Positions 25,195 to 34,079 of a DNA stretch of 64,000 bases are shown in pieces. The notes below the pieces were generated by a model that saw only the letters and a program-made list of their open reading frames with translations, was not told the origin of the DNA and made no database searches. The stretch lies in NCBI GenBank assembly GCA_021151695.1, contig JAGKWU010000016.1, forward strand, positions 1-64,000. Reading direction: 5' to 3'. This DNA comes from Cellvibrionaceae bacterium (lineage in GTDB: Bacteria > Pseudomonadota > Gammaproteobacteria > Pseudomonadales > Cellvibrionaceae). A program made the translations under genes and the position numbers. Numbering within the stretch: the first letter of the stretch is position 1; each line of letters begins with the position of its first letter.

Positions 25195-26115
25195 ATGAAT
25201 TTTCCCGAACATTTTGAGCTGCAACGCCGCATGGAAAGCGAAGTGCTCGACGGCTACGACGAAGCCCTTGAGTTAGAGATGGAAGACTGCTTTGCCGATG
25301 CATTCGAGGCGCGCGATCCAGCCTATATCCAGCAAGAAAAAGTGCGTCGCCAGCGCTACTTCACTGAGCTGTTTCGTCTGCAGGCAGAGCTGGTGAAACT
25401 CCAGGATTGGGTGGCTGCCACCAAATATAAAGTGGTGATCCTGTTTGAGGGCCGCGATGCCGCGGGCAAGGGTGGTGTGATCAAACGTATCACCCAGCGA
25501 TTGAATCCTCGTGTTTGCCGTGTGGTTGCCCTGCCCGCCCCCAATGACCGCGAGCGCACCCAATGGTATTTCCAGCGCTATGTATCCCACCTGCCAGCCG
25601 CCGGGGAAATGGTTTTGTTTGACCGCAGCTGGTACAACCGTGCCGGTGTTGAGCGGGTGATGGGCTTCTGCTCAGACGATGAGTGCGAAGAGTTTTTCCG
25701 CTCGGTACCGGAGTTTGAACGCATGCTGGTTCGCTCGGGCATTCACGTTATCAAATACTGGTTTTCCATCACCGATGACGAACAACACTTGCGCTTCCTC
25801 AGCCGCATCCACGATCCGCTCAAACAGTGGAAACTCAGCCCCATGGATCTGGAATCCCGCCGCCGCTGGGAGGATTACACCAAAGCTAAGGAAATCATGC
25901 TGGAGCGCACTCACATACCCGAAGCGCCCTGGTGGGTTGTGCAGGCGGTGGATAAAAAAAGCGCGCGCCTTAATTGCATCACGCACTTGCTGGAGCAAAT
26001 CCCCTACAAACAGGTTGAGTTCCCGCCTATAGATCTGCCCGAGCGCGTTTACAACCCGGACTACCTGCGGATGCCCGTCCCCGAGGAAATGTTCGTTCCC
26101 AGTATTTTTGAATAA
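25195..26115 (+). CDS. ppk2: Polyphosphate kinase 2
   Basis: PPK2 transfers phosphate between polyphosphate and nucleotides, preferentially making nucleoside triphosphates or diphosphates from polyP. The 306-residue product has Walker A FEGRDAAGKGG (about residue 85), the lid region NDRERTQWYFQRYVSHLP and Walker B DRSWYNRAGVERVMGF. This matches single-domain PPK2. I start at ATG 25195, which has AGGAGG seven bases upstream; an ATG 18 bases earlier lies before that site. It is followed after 24 bases by a phosphate transporter, suggesting a shared phosphate-storage role. Confidence 0.93.
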   Translation: MNFPEHFELQRRMESEVLDGYDEALELEMEDCFADAFEARDPAYIQQEKVRRQRYFTELFRLQAELVKLQDWVAATKYKVVILFEGRDAAGKGGVIKRITQRLNPRVCRVVALPAPNDRERTQWYFQRYVSHLPAAGEMVLFDRSWYNRAGVERVMGFCSDDECEEFFRSVPEFERMLVRSGIHVIKYWFSITDDEQHLRFLSRIHDPLKQWKLSPMDLESRRRWEDYTKAKEIMLERTHIPEAPWWVVQAVDKKSARLNCITHLLEQIPYKQVEFPPIDLPERVYNPDYLRMPVPEEMFVPSIFE

Positions 26116-26139
26116 TGCCGAAAGATTCAAGGAGCTCCC

Positions 26140-27747
26140 ATGAATAGCGATACCCCTGCCGTGCTGGATGCAAAAAATCTAACCCCCAACCTCAGCCTCA
26201 AACCCGGCCCAATCACTGCCGGCATCTATGTTGCCGTACTCCTGGCCGGGCTGGCTTTTACCGCTTACAGCCTGACCCAGGACGTCAGCAATAGCGCCAT
26301 GTCCATGACCACCTGGCTACCCTTTTTGCTGTTGGGCGTCGCCTTGCTGATTGCACTGGGCTTTGAGTTCGTAAATGGCTTCCACGACACCGCCAATGCT
26401 GTCGCTACAGTGATCTACACCAACTCCATGCCACCCACCCTGGCGGTTGTCTGGTCAGGTGTTTTTAACTTTTTGGGCGTGTTGTTTTCGAGCGGCACCG
26501 TCGCGTTCGGGATTATTTCGCTATTGCCGGTCGAGCTGATTTTGCAGGTCGGCTCCGATGCCGGCTTCGCCATGGTGTTTGCATTGTTGATCGCCGCTAT
26601 CGTCTGGAACCTGGGCACCTGGTTTTTGGGCTTGCCTGCATCTTCGTCCCATACATTGATCGGCTCCATTATCGGTGTAGGTGTTGCCAATGCGCTGATT
26701 CATGGCCGCGACGGCACCAGTGGTGTAGATTGGGCCCAAGCCACCAAAGTGGGCTACTCCCTGCTGCTCTCTCCGTTAATTGGCTTTGTGTGCGCCGCAC
26801 TCCTGCTGCTGGCGTTGCGCAAGCTGGTCAAACATCGTGAACTCTATGAAGAGCCCGTTGGCAAAACGCCACCGCCCTGGTGGATACGCAGTCTGCTGGT
26901 TCTCACTTGCACCGGGGTGTCTTTCGCGCACGGTTCCAATGATGGCCAAAAGGGCATGGGTTTAATTATGTTGATATTGGTCGGCACAGTGCCCATGGCT
27001 TATGCGCTAAACCATGCGATTCCAGCCGAACAAACCGTGCAATTTACGGCAGTGGCGCAAGTCACCCAGGCGTCACTCGACAAAGCCAACACTGGCATTG
27101 TTGTTATCAACGCGCGCGAAACTCTCACCACCTATGTGCGCACCCATCAAATGCAGCCCGAGGTAATCCCCGCCCTCGCCAGCCTCACCGGTGACATAGG
27201 CGACGAAGTCAAAACCCACGGCACCCTGGCAAAATTTCCCGCCGACCAGGTAGCAAACGTGCGCAACGACATGTATCTGGCCTCGGAAACCATTCGCTTT
27301 ATCGAAAAGGATAAGAGCCTGACGCTCGACCAGGAAACCCGCACCAACCTCAGTGCCTTCAAAAAGCAAATCGACAACGCCACCAAATTTATTCCGCTCT
27401 GGGTAAAAATTTCGGTAGCACTGGCGCTCGGTTTGGGGACTATGGTGGGCTGGAGAAGAATTGTAGTAACGGTTGGCCAGAAGATTGGCAAGAGCCACCT
27501 GACCTATGCCCAAGGCGCCTCAGCAGAATTGGTTGCCATGATGACGATTGGCGCAGCTGATATGTATGGTTTGCCGGTATCCACCACCCAGGTTTTATCA
27601 TCAGGTGTGGCGGGCACTATGGCCGCCAATAAATCCGGTCTGCAAATGGGTACGTTACGCAACCTGTTGACGGCCTGGGTGCTTACGCTCCCGGCCGCCA
27701 TGTTGATTTCAGGTTCACTCTATTGGCTGTTCGTACAGATTATCTAA
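26140..27747 (+). CDS. Inorganic phosphate transporter, PiT family
   Basis: The product is a 535-residue low-affinity phosphate permease. The two PHO4 signature copies are present: GFEFVNGFHDTANAVATVIYT (about 72) and SFAHGSNDGQKGMG (about 265). A hydrophilic stretch of about 100 residues (about 305-420) separates the two membrane halves. It sits directly downstream of ppk2 with GGAGCTCCC just before the ATG, so phosphate uptake and polyphosphate handling are probably co-expressed. Confidence 0.93.
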   Translation: MNSDTPAVLDAKNLTPNLSLKPGPITAGIYVAVLLAGLAFTAYSLTQDVSNSAMSMTTWLPFLLLGVALLIALGFEFVNGFHDTANAVATVIYTNSMPPTLAVVWSGVFNFLGVLFSSGTVAFGIISLLPVELILQVGSDAGFAMVFALLIAAIVWNLGTWFLGLPASSSHTLIGSIIGVGVANALIHGRDGTSGVDWAQATKVGYSLLLSPLIGFVCAALLLLALRKLVKHRELYEEPVGKTPPPWWIRSLLVLTCTGVSFAHGSNDGQKGMGLIMLILVGTVPMAYALNHAIPAEQTVQFTAVAQVTQASLDKANTGIVVINARETLTTYVRTHQMQPEVIPALASLTGDIGDEVKTHGTLAKFPADQVANVRNDMYLASETIRFIEKDKSLTLDQETRTNLSAFKKQIDNATKFIPLWVKISVALALGLGTMVGWRRIVVTVGQKIGKSHLTYAQGASAELVAMMTIGAADMYGLPVSTTQVLSSGVAGTMAANKSGLQMGTLRNLLTAWVLTLPAAMLISGSLYWLFVQII

Positions 27748-27761
27748 ACCCCGATCAAACA

Positions 27762-30251
27762 CTATGCCGCCTCGCGCAGTACCACGGCAGGCGGCGTAGT
27801 CACCACACGACGACAGCACACTAATCCCAACAAACTGATCAAGGCCGCACTTCCCAGTGGCGATAGCAGCCAATAAACATAATGCGGTTGGATCGGTGTA
27901 CGCAGCACAAACTTCTGCAAACTCAACAACAACACTTCTGCACCGAGAATAGCGATGGTTCCTGATAGCAATCCCAGGATTAAAAATTCCGCAAACACAC
28001 TGCCCAAAATTAATTTTTGCGGACTACCCAACGCGCGCAGCAACCCCGCTTCCTGTTGACGGCTATCGATACTGCTCATTACCGCCGACAACAATACCAA
28101 GCCGCCCGCCGCCAAGGTAAACCAGAGCACCAGCTGTATGCCGTCGCTCACTTGATTAATAATGCTACGCATCTGCTCGATTACACGATCAAACTCCATC
28201 ACTAGCATAGTGGGATGGACGCGCAAAAGTTCCGTCAAAAACATTTTTTGTTCAGCCGGCAAATAAATACTCGTCATGTAGGTGGGCGAATAAGTATCCA
28301 GCGCGCCGGGCGAAAAAATAAAAAAGAAATTAGGCTTCATGGATTTCCATTCCACACTGCGAATGCTGGCAACTTCAACATCCAGCAAAAGCCCCCCCAG
28401 TGAGAATTGCAACTTATCGCCCAGCTTTAATCCCAAATCTTTTGCCGTACCCTGCTCTACCGAAACGCCTGGCACGCTAGTTTTCTGCCAGCTATCCCAC
28501 CATTGTCCTTCAACAAGTTTGTTATCAGCGCCAAAGGTTTCCGATTGGGTGAGATTGACTTCGCGTTGCAAAGCGTTGGCTTTTTGTGTTTTGGCCTCAT
28601 CGGGTTTTTCACCATTGATTTGCACCAGCCGACCACGAATCATGGGGTAAAGTGGCGAGTCCAGTAATTTCCGCTCTCGCAATAAATGCTCTACTTCAGT
28701 CGCTTCATTAGGAGAAATGTTAACTAAAAAATGATTGGGTGCATGATCAGGCAATTGTTTTTTCCAATCGTCGATTAAAGAGGTGCGAACTATAGTGAGC
28801 GTAAGCAGCAACATAATCGCTATGGCAAACACCAACATCTGAACAAGGCTTTGGCCCTGACGATGTTGCAAGCTGGAAAATGCCAGCCGCCAGATACCGC
28901 CAGCTCGCAACACCAAGCGCTTGCTCAAGCGCAGCAATAAAAACCCAACGACCAAGGCTGCGAATATCACAGCGGCCAAAGCACCACTCAAACTTAAAGT
29001 GAGTTGCAGGTTAGCACTAAACAATCCCACCACAAGAATGACAGCCGCCAGCGCCAGAAATGCCTGCCAACTTACATGAGTGCTCTTAACGGCCAGCTCG
29101 CGCCGTAAAATCTTAAGCGGCGGAATGCCAGGTAAAAACCAAAGCGCGGGCAAGGCAAAGCATAAGAGGCATATCAACGCGCTTATTAAACTCAACACAA
29201 AGGGATAAAACTTTGGCGGCAATAAACTCAACTGGTATTGCGTTCGCAAACCAGTCGCCACCAATTCTTGCAAACCAAAACCAATGACTAATCCCACCAA
29301 TGAAGCCATCAATCCCAACAACAATAACTGCCCGAGATACAAGCGACGAATCTTCGGCGCACTGGTACCCAGGCTTTTCATCAACGCAACCTGATTGGTA
29401 TGACGCTCGGAAAAGCGACGAGCGGCAATGGCAATAGCGACCCCGGCCAATACCACGGCAATCACCGCGGCAAACACCAAAAAATTCCGACCAGTCGATA
29501 AAGTATTAGCGAGGCGCTCCTGACTGGTAGTAATATCAATCAGTCGCTCGTGTTTGCTGAGTTTTGGTTTTAAATCACCAATAAATTTTTCACGCGCCGC
29601 ATCATTATCGCTGGCGAGCAACCATACATAGTTAACATTGCTGCCCTCTTGAATTACCTGAGTTGCTGGTACGTCAGCAAGATTCATGAGCACACGCGGC
29701 GCCATGGCACTCATCAAGCCCGCGGATTCTGGTTGGCGAATCAACACTTTGGTAACGGTAAATTCTGCTTCGCCCACGGCGAGCTTATCGCCCAGTTTGA
29801 TTTTTATGGAGGGTAATAAACGCGAATCCACCCAGAGCTCACCGGGCGCAGGAATGCTGTTTGCTGTTTGGATCTGCGATTCATTCATCGTGAAAGGCAC
29901 ATCGCTTATTTCGAGCTGGCCCCGCAGTGGATAACCATTACCAACCGCTTTAATACTCGCCAATTGCATTTCATCGCCAGCGTAAACCATGGAACCAAAC
30001 TCCACCGCCTGCGCCTGCCGCAAGCCTGCAGCGGTGGCAGAATCAAGCCACTCCTTCGCTAAGGGTTTACTGCTGCTAACGAGATTATCCGCACCCAATA
30101 ATTTATTACTCTGCCCGAGCAAAGTGCCCTCAAGACGATCCGTAAATATTGCAATGCCACTGAGCACGGACACAGCCAACAACATCGCCAGGCTGAGCAA
30201 CTTCAACTCGCCGCTGCGCCAGTTACGCAGGAGTAAGGTTAACGACAACAT
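27762..30251 (-). CDS. ybbP: FtsX-like ABC transporter permease (YbbP type)
   Basis: This 829-residue permease has two FtsX/MacB-type membrane modules. Helices near the N-terminus and at about 250-340, 365-385 and 395-470 plus C-terminal helices (about 705-820) bracket two periplasmic domains. The size and layout match YbbP, partner of YbbA. The start ATG 30249-30251 lies 3 bases after the YbbA stop. The system is usually divergent from tesA, as here, and is thought to act in envelope lipid or lipoprotein handling, without firm proof. Confidence 0.9.
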   Translation of the reverse strand: MLSLTLLLRNWRSGELKLLSLAMLLAVSVLSGIAIFTDRLEGTLLGQSNKLLGADNLVSSSKPLAKEWLDSATAAGLRQAQAVEFGSMVYAGDEMQLASIKAVGNGYPLRGQLEISDVPFTMNESQIQTANSIPAPGELWVDSRLLPSIKIKLGDKLAVGEAEFTVTKVLIRQPESAGLMSAMAPRVLMNLADVPATQVIQEGSNVNYVWLLASDNDAAREKFIGDLKPKLSKHERLIDITTSQERLANTLSTGRNFLVFAAVIAVVLAGVAIAIAARRFSERHTNQVALMKSLGTSAPKIRRLYLGQLLLLGLMASLVGLVIGFGLQELVATGLRTQYQLSLLPPKFYPFVLSLISALICLLCFALPALWFLPGIPPLKILRRELAVKSTHVSWQAFLALAAVILVVGLFSANLQLTLSLSGALAAVIFAALVVGFLLLRLSKRLVLRAGGIWRLAFSSLQHRQGQSLVQMLVFAIAIMLLLTLTIVRTSLIDDWKKQLPDHAPNHFLVNISPNEATEVEHLLRERKLLDSPLYPMIRGRLVQINGEKPDEAKTQKANALQREVNLTQSETFGADNKLVEGQWWDSWQKTSVPGVSVEQGTAKDLGLKLGDKLQFSLGGLLLDVEVASIRSVEWKSMKPNFFFIFSPGALDTYSPTYMTSIYLPAEQKMFLTELLRVHPTMLVMEFDRVIEQMRSIINQVSDGIQLVLWFTLAAGGLVLLSAVMSSIDSRQQEAGLLRALGSPQKLILGSVFAEFLILGLLSGTIAILGAEVLLLSLQKFVLRTPIQPHYVYWLLSPLGSAALISLLGLVCCRRVVTTPPAVVLREAA

Positions 30252-30254
30252 AAA

Positions 30255-30974
30255 TTAAACCTCAACACCTGTTTTTGATGTAATCACAGCGCCCTGTGTT
30301 GTGTTGACTATGGCACCTGCCGCCAACTCGATACGACGCTGGCAAAGTGTTGCCAATCTTTCTTCGTGTGTGATCAATACAAGAGTCGTGCCTTGCGTTC
30401 TGTTTAATTCAAACAACAATTCAATAATCCGCGCACCCGTTGCGCTATCGAGATTACCTGTTGGTTCATCTGCAAACAAAATTTTGGGCTGGCTGGCAAA
30501 TGCACGCGCAATCGCAACACGCTGCTGCTCACCGCCAGACAATTGCTGTGGATAATGGTTAAGGCGTTTCTCCAAACCCACACGCGTTAAAAATTGCAAA
30601 GCCGCTTGGCGCGCCTGCTTATCACCGCGCAACTCCAGTGGCAACATGACATTTTCCAGGGCCGTTAGGCCCGGCAATAATTGAAAAGATTGAAAGATAA
30701 AACCCACATTATCAGCGCGCACTTGTGCGCGACCTTCTTCATCCAACGCCGTCAGGCATTTACCGTGCAAATACACATCACCGGTACTGGGAATATCCAG
30801 TCCCGCCAATATGCCCAACAGTGTAGATTTACCCGAGCCAGATGCACCCGTAATTGCCAGCGAATCGCCCTCCGTCACTTGCAACGAAATGGGTTGCAAA
30901 ATCTCCAGATCACCTTCCTGGGTAATGACTGTTTTAGTAATAGCGCGTACGTCAAGCATAAGGGGGGATGACAT
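30255..30974 (-). CDS. ybbA: ABC transporter ATP-binding protein (YbbA type)
   Basis: The product is a 239-residue ATPase of the LolD/MacB group: Walker A GASGSGKST, Q-loop FIFQSFQLLPGL, signature LSGGEQQRVAIARA, Walker B LFADEPTGNLDS and switch His in ITHEE. It pairs with the following permease (3-base gap). It is transcribed away from tesA, the arrangement seen in E. coli and Pseudomonas. Confidence 0.93.
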   Translation of the reverse strand: MSSPLMLDVRAITKTVITQEGDLEILQPISLQVTEGDSLAITGASGSGKSTLLGILAGLDIPSTGDVYLHGKCLTALDEEGRAQVRADNVGFIFQSFQLLPGLTALENVMLPLELRGDKQARQAALQFLTRVGLEKRLNHYPQQLSGGEQQRVAIARAFASQPKILFADEPTGNLDSATGARIIELLFELNRTQGTTLVLITHEERLATLCQRRIELAAGAIVNTTQGAVITSKTGVEV

Positions 30975-31176
30975 AAATCATAATCTCAGTGAGGCCATCA
31001 AATAATGGATAGCGCAAGTAACTCTTTGTTTTTACCATAACCGGGTTTTACGATAGCCGGGTTTTACCATAGTATGCAGTCAATAAACACAAACTCTACT
31101 TACTCAAATGCTGAACAGATAGAGTTATGGGTTTAGACGTATTTTTCAAGCTGATGGATTAACGGAGATAACTCAC

Positions 31177-31791
31177 ATGACTTTTGTCAGAGGCCTGCTC
31201 ATTATCACTCTGCTCTTCTGCTCAAACCTGGTGAGCGCCAAACCAGTTACCGTGCTGGTGATGGGTGACAGCCTGAGTGCTGGCTATGGAATCAAGTTGG
31301 AGCAAGGCTGGGTAAATCTATTGCAACAGCAAATGACTAACGAAGCAAAAATCATTAATGCCAGTGTAAGTGGCGAAACCACCAGTGGCGGACTGACTCG
31401 GTTACCGGCGCTGTTGAAAACCCACCAGCCCGCTGTGGTGATTTTAGAACTGGGTGGCAACGACGGTTTGCGCGGCCAACCCTTAAAATTAATGCAGGAA
31501 AATTTACAAACGATGATTTCAGCAAGCCAAATGGCAGGTGCAAAAGTATTATTGATTGGAATGCAAATCCCCACCAACTACGGACAGCGCTACACAAAAC
31601 AATTTAAAGAGACGTATCCAACACTGGCCGAAAAAAATAATGTGTTACTGGTGCCGTTTTTACTGGAGGGTGTAGCCACCAGAGAAGAGCTTTTCCAAAG
31701 CGATAAAATCCACCCCACTGCCGAAGCCCAACCAATGCTGGTCAAGAATGTTAAGCCACTATTGGAGAAAATGTTAAACGCACATAATTAG
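31177..31791 (+). CDS. tesA: TesA-like thioesterase I / arylesterase
   Basis: This is a periplasmic GDSL-type SGNH hydrolase of 204 residues. Signal peptide 1-21 (SNLVSA) is followed by the nucleophile Ser32 in MGDSLSAGYG, oxyanion Gly/Asn in VILELGGNDGLRG and the catalytic Asp/His pair in DKIHPTAEAQ. It hydrolyses acyl-CoA or aryl esters in vitro; its physiological substrate is uncertain. A GGAGA site precedes the ATG. The stop codon overlaps the end of convergent recJ by 3-4 bases, leaving no room for a terminator outside coding sequence. Confidence 0.94.
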   Translation: MTFVRGLLIITLLFCSNLVSAKPVTVLVMGDSLSAGYGIKLEQGWVNLLQQQMTNEAKIINASVSGETTSGGLTRLPALLKTHQPAVVILELGGNDGLRGQPLKLMQENLQTMISASQMAGAKVLLIGMQIPTNYGQRYTKQFKETYPTLAEKNNVLLVPFLLEGVATREELFQSDKIHPTAEAQPMLVKNVKPLLEKMLNAHN

Positions 31792-33527
31792 TGGCTCGCA
31801 ATAGGCTCAATATAATCCACGAGTAGCTGTACCGTTTTTTTACCACGAAACTCATTCACATCCAGCTTGTATGCGCAGCGTACTTTTGTCGCCACCTGGT
31901 TAGGCCAGATTTGTGGATCTATATTGAAAGCGATGGCATCGATAATGTGTTGTTGATTCGGACCAAGCGCCAACACCATCTTTAAATGCTTTTCGCCTAC
32001 CAGTTTTTGCTGCAGCAGATAAAACTCACCATCAAATACCGGTTCGGGAAAATGCTGCCCCCAAGGCCCGGCTTCGCGTAACTGTTGGGCAAGCTCCAAT
32101 GAAAATTCTGGTGCACTTAACTCACCGTCACTCATGACTACTGCAGATAAATCTTCATCGCGCAATTGGCGGCGCACTTCTTCATCGAAAGCCTTGGCGA
32201 ATTCCGCAAAATCACTCTGCGCCAGGCTCATACCAGCTGCCATGGCGTGACCACCAAATTTTTGCAGCAAATGCGGATGGCGCTTGGCTATAGCATCCAA
32301 GCCATCGCGAATATGGAAGCCAGCGATAGATCGTGCAGAACCTTTAATCTGTCCATCGCCTGCATCCGCAAACACAATAGTAGGACGGTGGTATTTATCT
32401 TTTATACGCGAGGCAAGAATACCAATCACCCCCTGATGCCAGGCTTCATCAAACAGGCAAACTCCCCAAGGCAAGGCGGTTTCATCAGCGGCCAGCACAC
32501 GTTGCAGCATGGTCATAGCCTCTTGCTGCATACCCGTTTCAATAGATTTGCGATCGCGATTCAAATCATCCATCTGCGCCGCCATTTCACGCGCGAGGTG
32601 ATCACTTTCGGACAGCAAACATTGAATACCCAACGACATATCATCGAGGCGTCCTGCTGCATTTAAACGTGGCCCCAATGAAAACCCGAAATCACTGGCG
32701 ACTAATTTGTGCAAAGGTTTTCCAGCTACTTCGAGCAAGGCTTTAATACCGGGACGCGCATAGCCGGCACGAATACGTTGCAAACCTTGCGATACCAGAA
32801 TGCGATTGTTGTAATCCAACGGCACTACGTCAGCCACAGTTCCCAGCGCAACCAGATCAAGAAAGCTCGCCATATTGGGTTCGGCAATGCCACTCTCGGC
32901 AAACCATCCCATAGTGCGCAGCTCACCGCGCAATGCGTTCATCACGTAAAAAATAACACCTACGCCCGCCAGGTGTTTACTGGGGAATTCACAGCCAGGC
33001 TGATTTGGGTTCACAATCGCATCGGCATCCGGCAATTCACTGCCCGCCAAATGGTGATCAGTCACCACCACCGCAATACCAAGATCGCGCGCTGCCTGCA
33101 CACCTTCAATGCTCGAAATACCATTGTCGACAGTAACAATTACATCAGGATGCTGCGCCGCTGCAACAGCAACAATTTCCGGCGTTAAGCCATAACCATA
33201 TTCAAAACGGTTGGGCACCAGAAAATCTACAGTGGTCGTCCCCATAGCTCGCAATGCAAGTACCGCAAGAGCGCTACTGGTTGCACCATCCGCATCAAAG
33301 TCCCCGACAATAATTATTTTGGCTCCCGCCACCACTGCATCCGCCAATATACTTACCGCTTCCGGCAAACCTTTAAAATTCGGTTTATGCAATTGCGCCA
33401 ATTGATATTGCAACTCACGCTCATGCTGAATGCCGCGCGCGCTGTAAATACGCTGCAACAGCGGATGTATCTGCTGTTCAAATTGAGTGGATTGTTCGAT
33501 GAGACGGCGGCGGATGAGTTTTTGCAT
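31788..33527 (-). CDS. recJ: Single-stranded-DNA-specific 5'-3' exonuclease RecJ
   Basis: RecJ degrades 5' single-stranded ends in recombination and mismatch repair. The 579-residue protein has the DHH phosphoesterase motifs: VGDFDADGATSSALA (motif I), VTVDNGISS (II), VVTDHHLAG (III), and the DHHA1 domain with KFGGHAMAAGMSL. The length is normal. It lies 2 bases downstream of a small membrane-protein gene and is probably co-transcribed with it. Confidence 0.96.
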   Translation of the reverse strand: MQKLIRRRLIEQSTQFEQQIHPLLQRIYSARGIQHERELQYQLAQLHKPNFKGLPEAVSILADAVVAGAKIIIVGDFDADGATSSALAVLALRAMGTTTVDFLVPNRFEYGYGLTPEIVAVAAAQHPDVIVTVDNGISSIEGVQAARDLGIAVVVTDHHLAGSELPDADAIVNPNQPGCEFPSKHLAGVGVIFYVMNALRGELRTMGWFAESGIAEPNMASFLDLVALGTVADVVPLDYNNRILVSQGLQRIRAGYARPGIKALLEVAGKPLHKLVASDFGFSLGPRLNAAGRLDDMSLGIQCLLSESDHLAREMAAQMDDLNRDRKSIETGMQQEAMTMLQRVLAADETALPWGVCLFDEAWHQGVIGILASRIKDKYHRPTIVFADAGDGQIKGSARSIAGFHIRDGLDAIAKRHPHLLQKFGGHAMAAGMSLAQSDFAEFAKAFDEEVRRQLRDEDLSAVVMSDGELSAPEFSLELAQQLREAGPWGQHFPEPVFDGEFYLLQQKLVGEKHLKMVLALGPNQQHIIDAIAFNIDPQIWPNQVATKVRCAYKLDVNEFRGKKTVQLLVDYIEPIASH

Positions 33528-33529
33528 AT

Positions 33530-34006
33530 TTATTGCTCGATTTCAAGTTTAGTAATAATGCCGCCAACGTAAGTAACTTTTACATGCAAGCCATCTTTAA
33601 CTGGCCCACCAAATAAACGCGTTTGGTTGAACCCACCGGTATCGATAGAGTCATGATAACTAAAGCATATATTTTCAACACAAAAGTGTTCAGGGCTACC
33701 CCCTCTTAATCCCGGAGGTATATAGTTTTTAACAACGCCCTCTACTAAATATTTATCTGCCGATATCAAGTCCTGATAATTGGAAATAGTAAAACAACTA
33801 TTCACAAAGAAAAGCCCACCTATAAACAACACTAAAACATTTATAATCGGTTTAGAAGCAATTGTGTTTTCACGCCTATAATTCAATACAATCCTATGGT
33901 TTCCTTTTAAAACCAATGCACACAACATGGCCAAGCAAATTAATATCAAAATGTTATTTGCAATTACATGCTCATTGGTAATATCAAATATAACTTGATA
34001 AATCAT
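33530..34006 (-). CDS. Hypothetical membrane-anchored protein
   Basis: This 158-residue product has two N-terminal hydrophobic helices (about 15-38 and 57-77) and a soluble C-terminal part with three cysteines (ENICFSYHD and HFCVEN region). I do not recognise a family. I start at ATG 34004-34006, with AGGA eight bases upstream; an ATG three codons earlier is possible. Base composition is clearly AT-richer than the flanking thrC and recJ, hinting at a transferred gene. It abuts recJ by 2 bases and begins just after the thrC terminator. Confidence 0.72.
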   Translation of the reverse strand: MIYQVIFDITNEHVIANNILILICLAMLCALVLKGNHRIVLNYRRENTIASKPIINVLVLFIGGLFFVNSCFTISNYQDLISADKYLVEGVVKNYIPPGLRGGSPEHFCVENICFSYHDSIDTGGFNQTRLFGGPVKDGLHVKVTYVGGIITKLEIEQ

Positions 34007-34027
34007 TCGTATCATCCTGATAAAAAC

Positions 34028-34064
34028 AAAAACGCCGCACCAGCAAAGCCGATGCGGCGTTTTT
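34028..34064 (-). terminator. thrC: Rho-independent terminator after thrC
   Basis: A 12-bp stem AAAAACGCCGCA (34028-34039) pairs with 34053-34064, with a 13-base loop. The A/T runs give T tracts in both directions; on the minus strand it ends the hom-thrC unit 15 bases after the thrC stop. Confidence 0.9.
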
Positions 34065-34079
34065 TAATGCAGTGAAATA

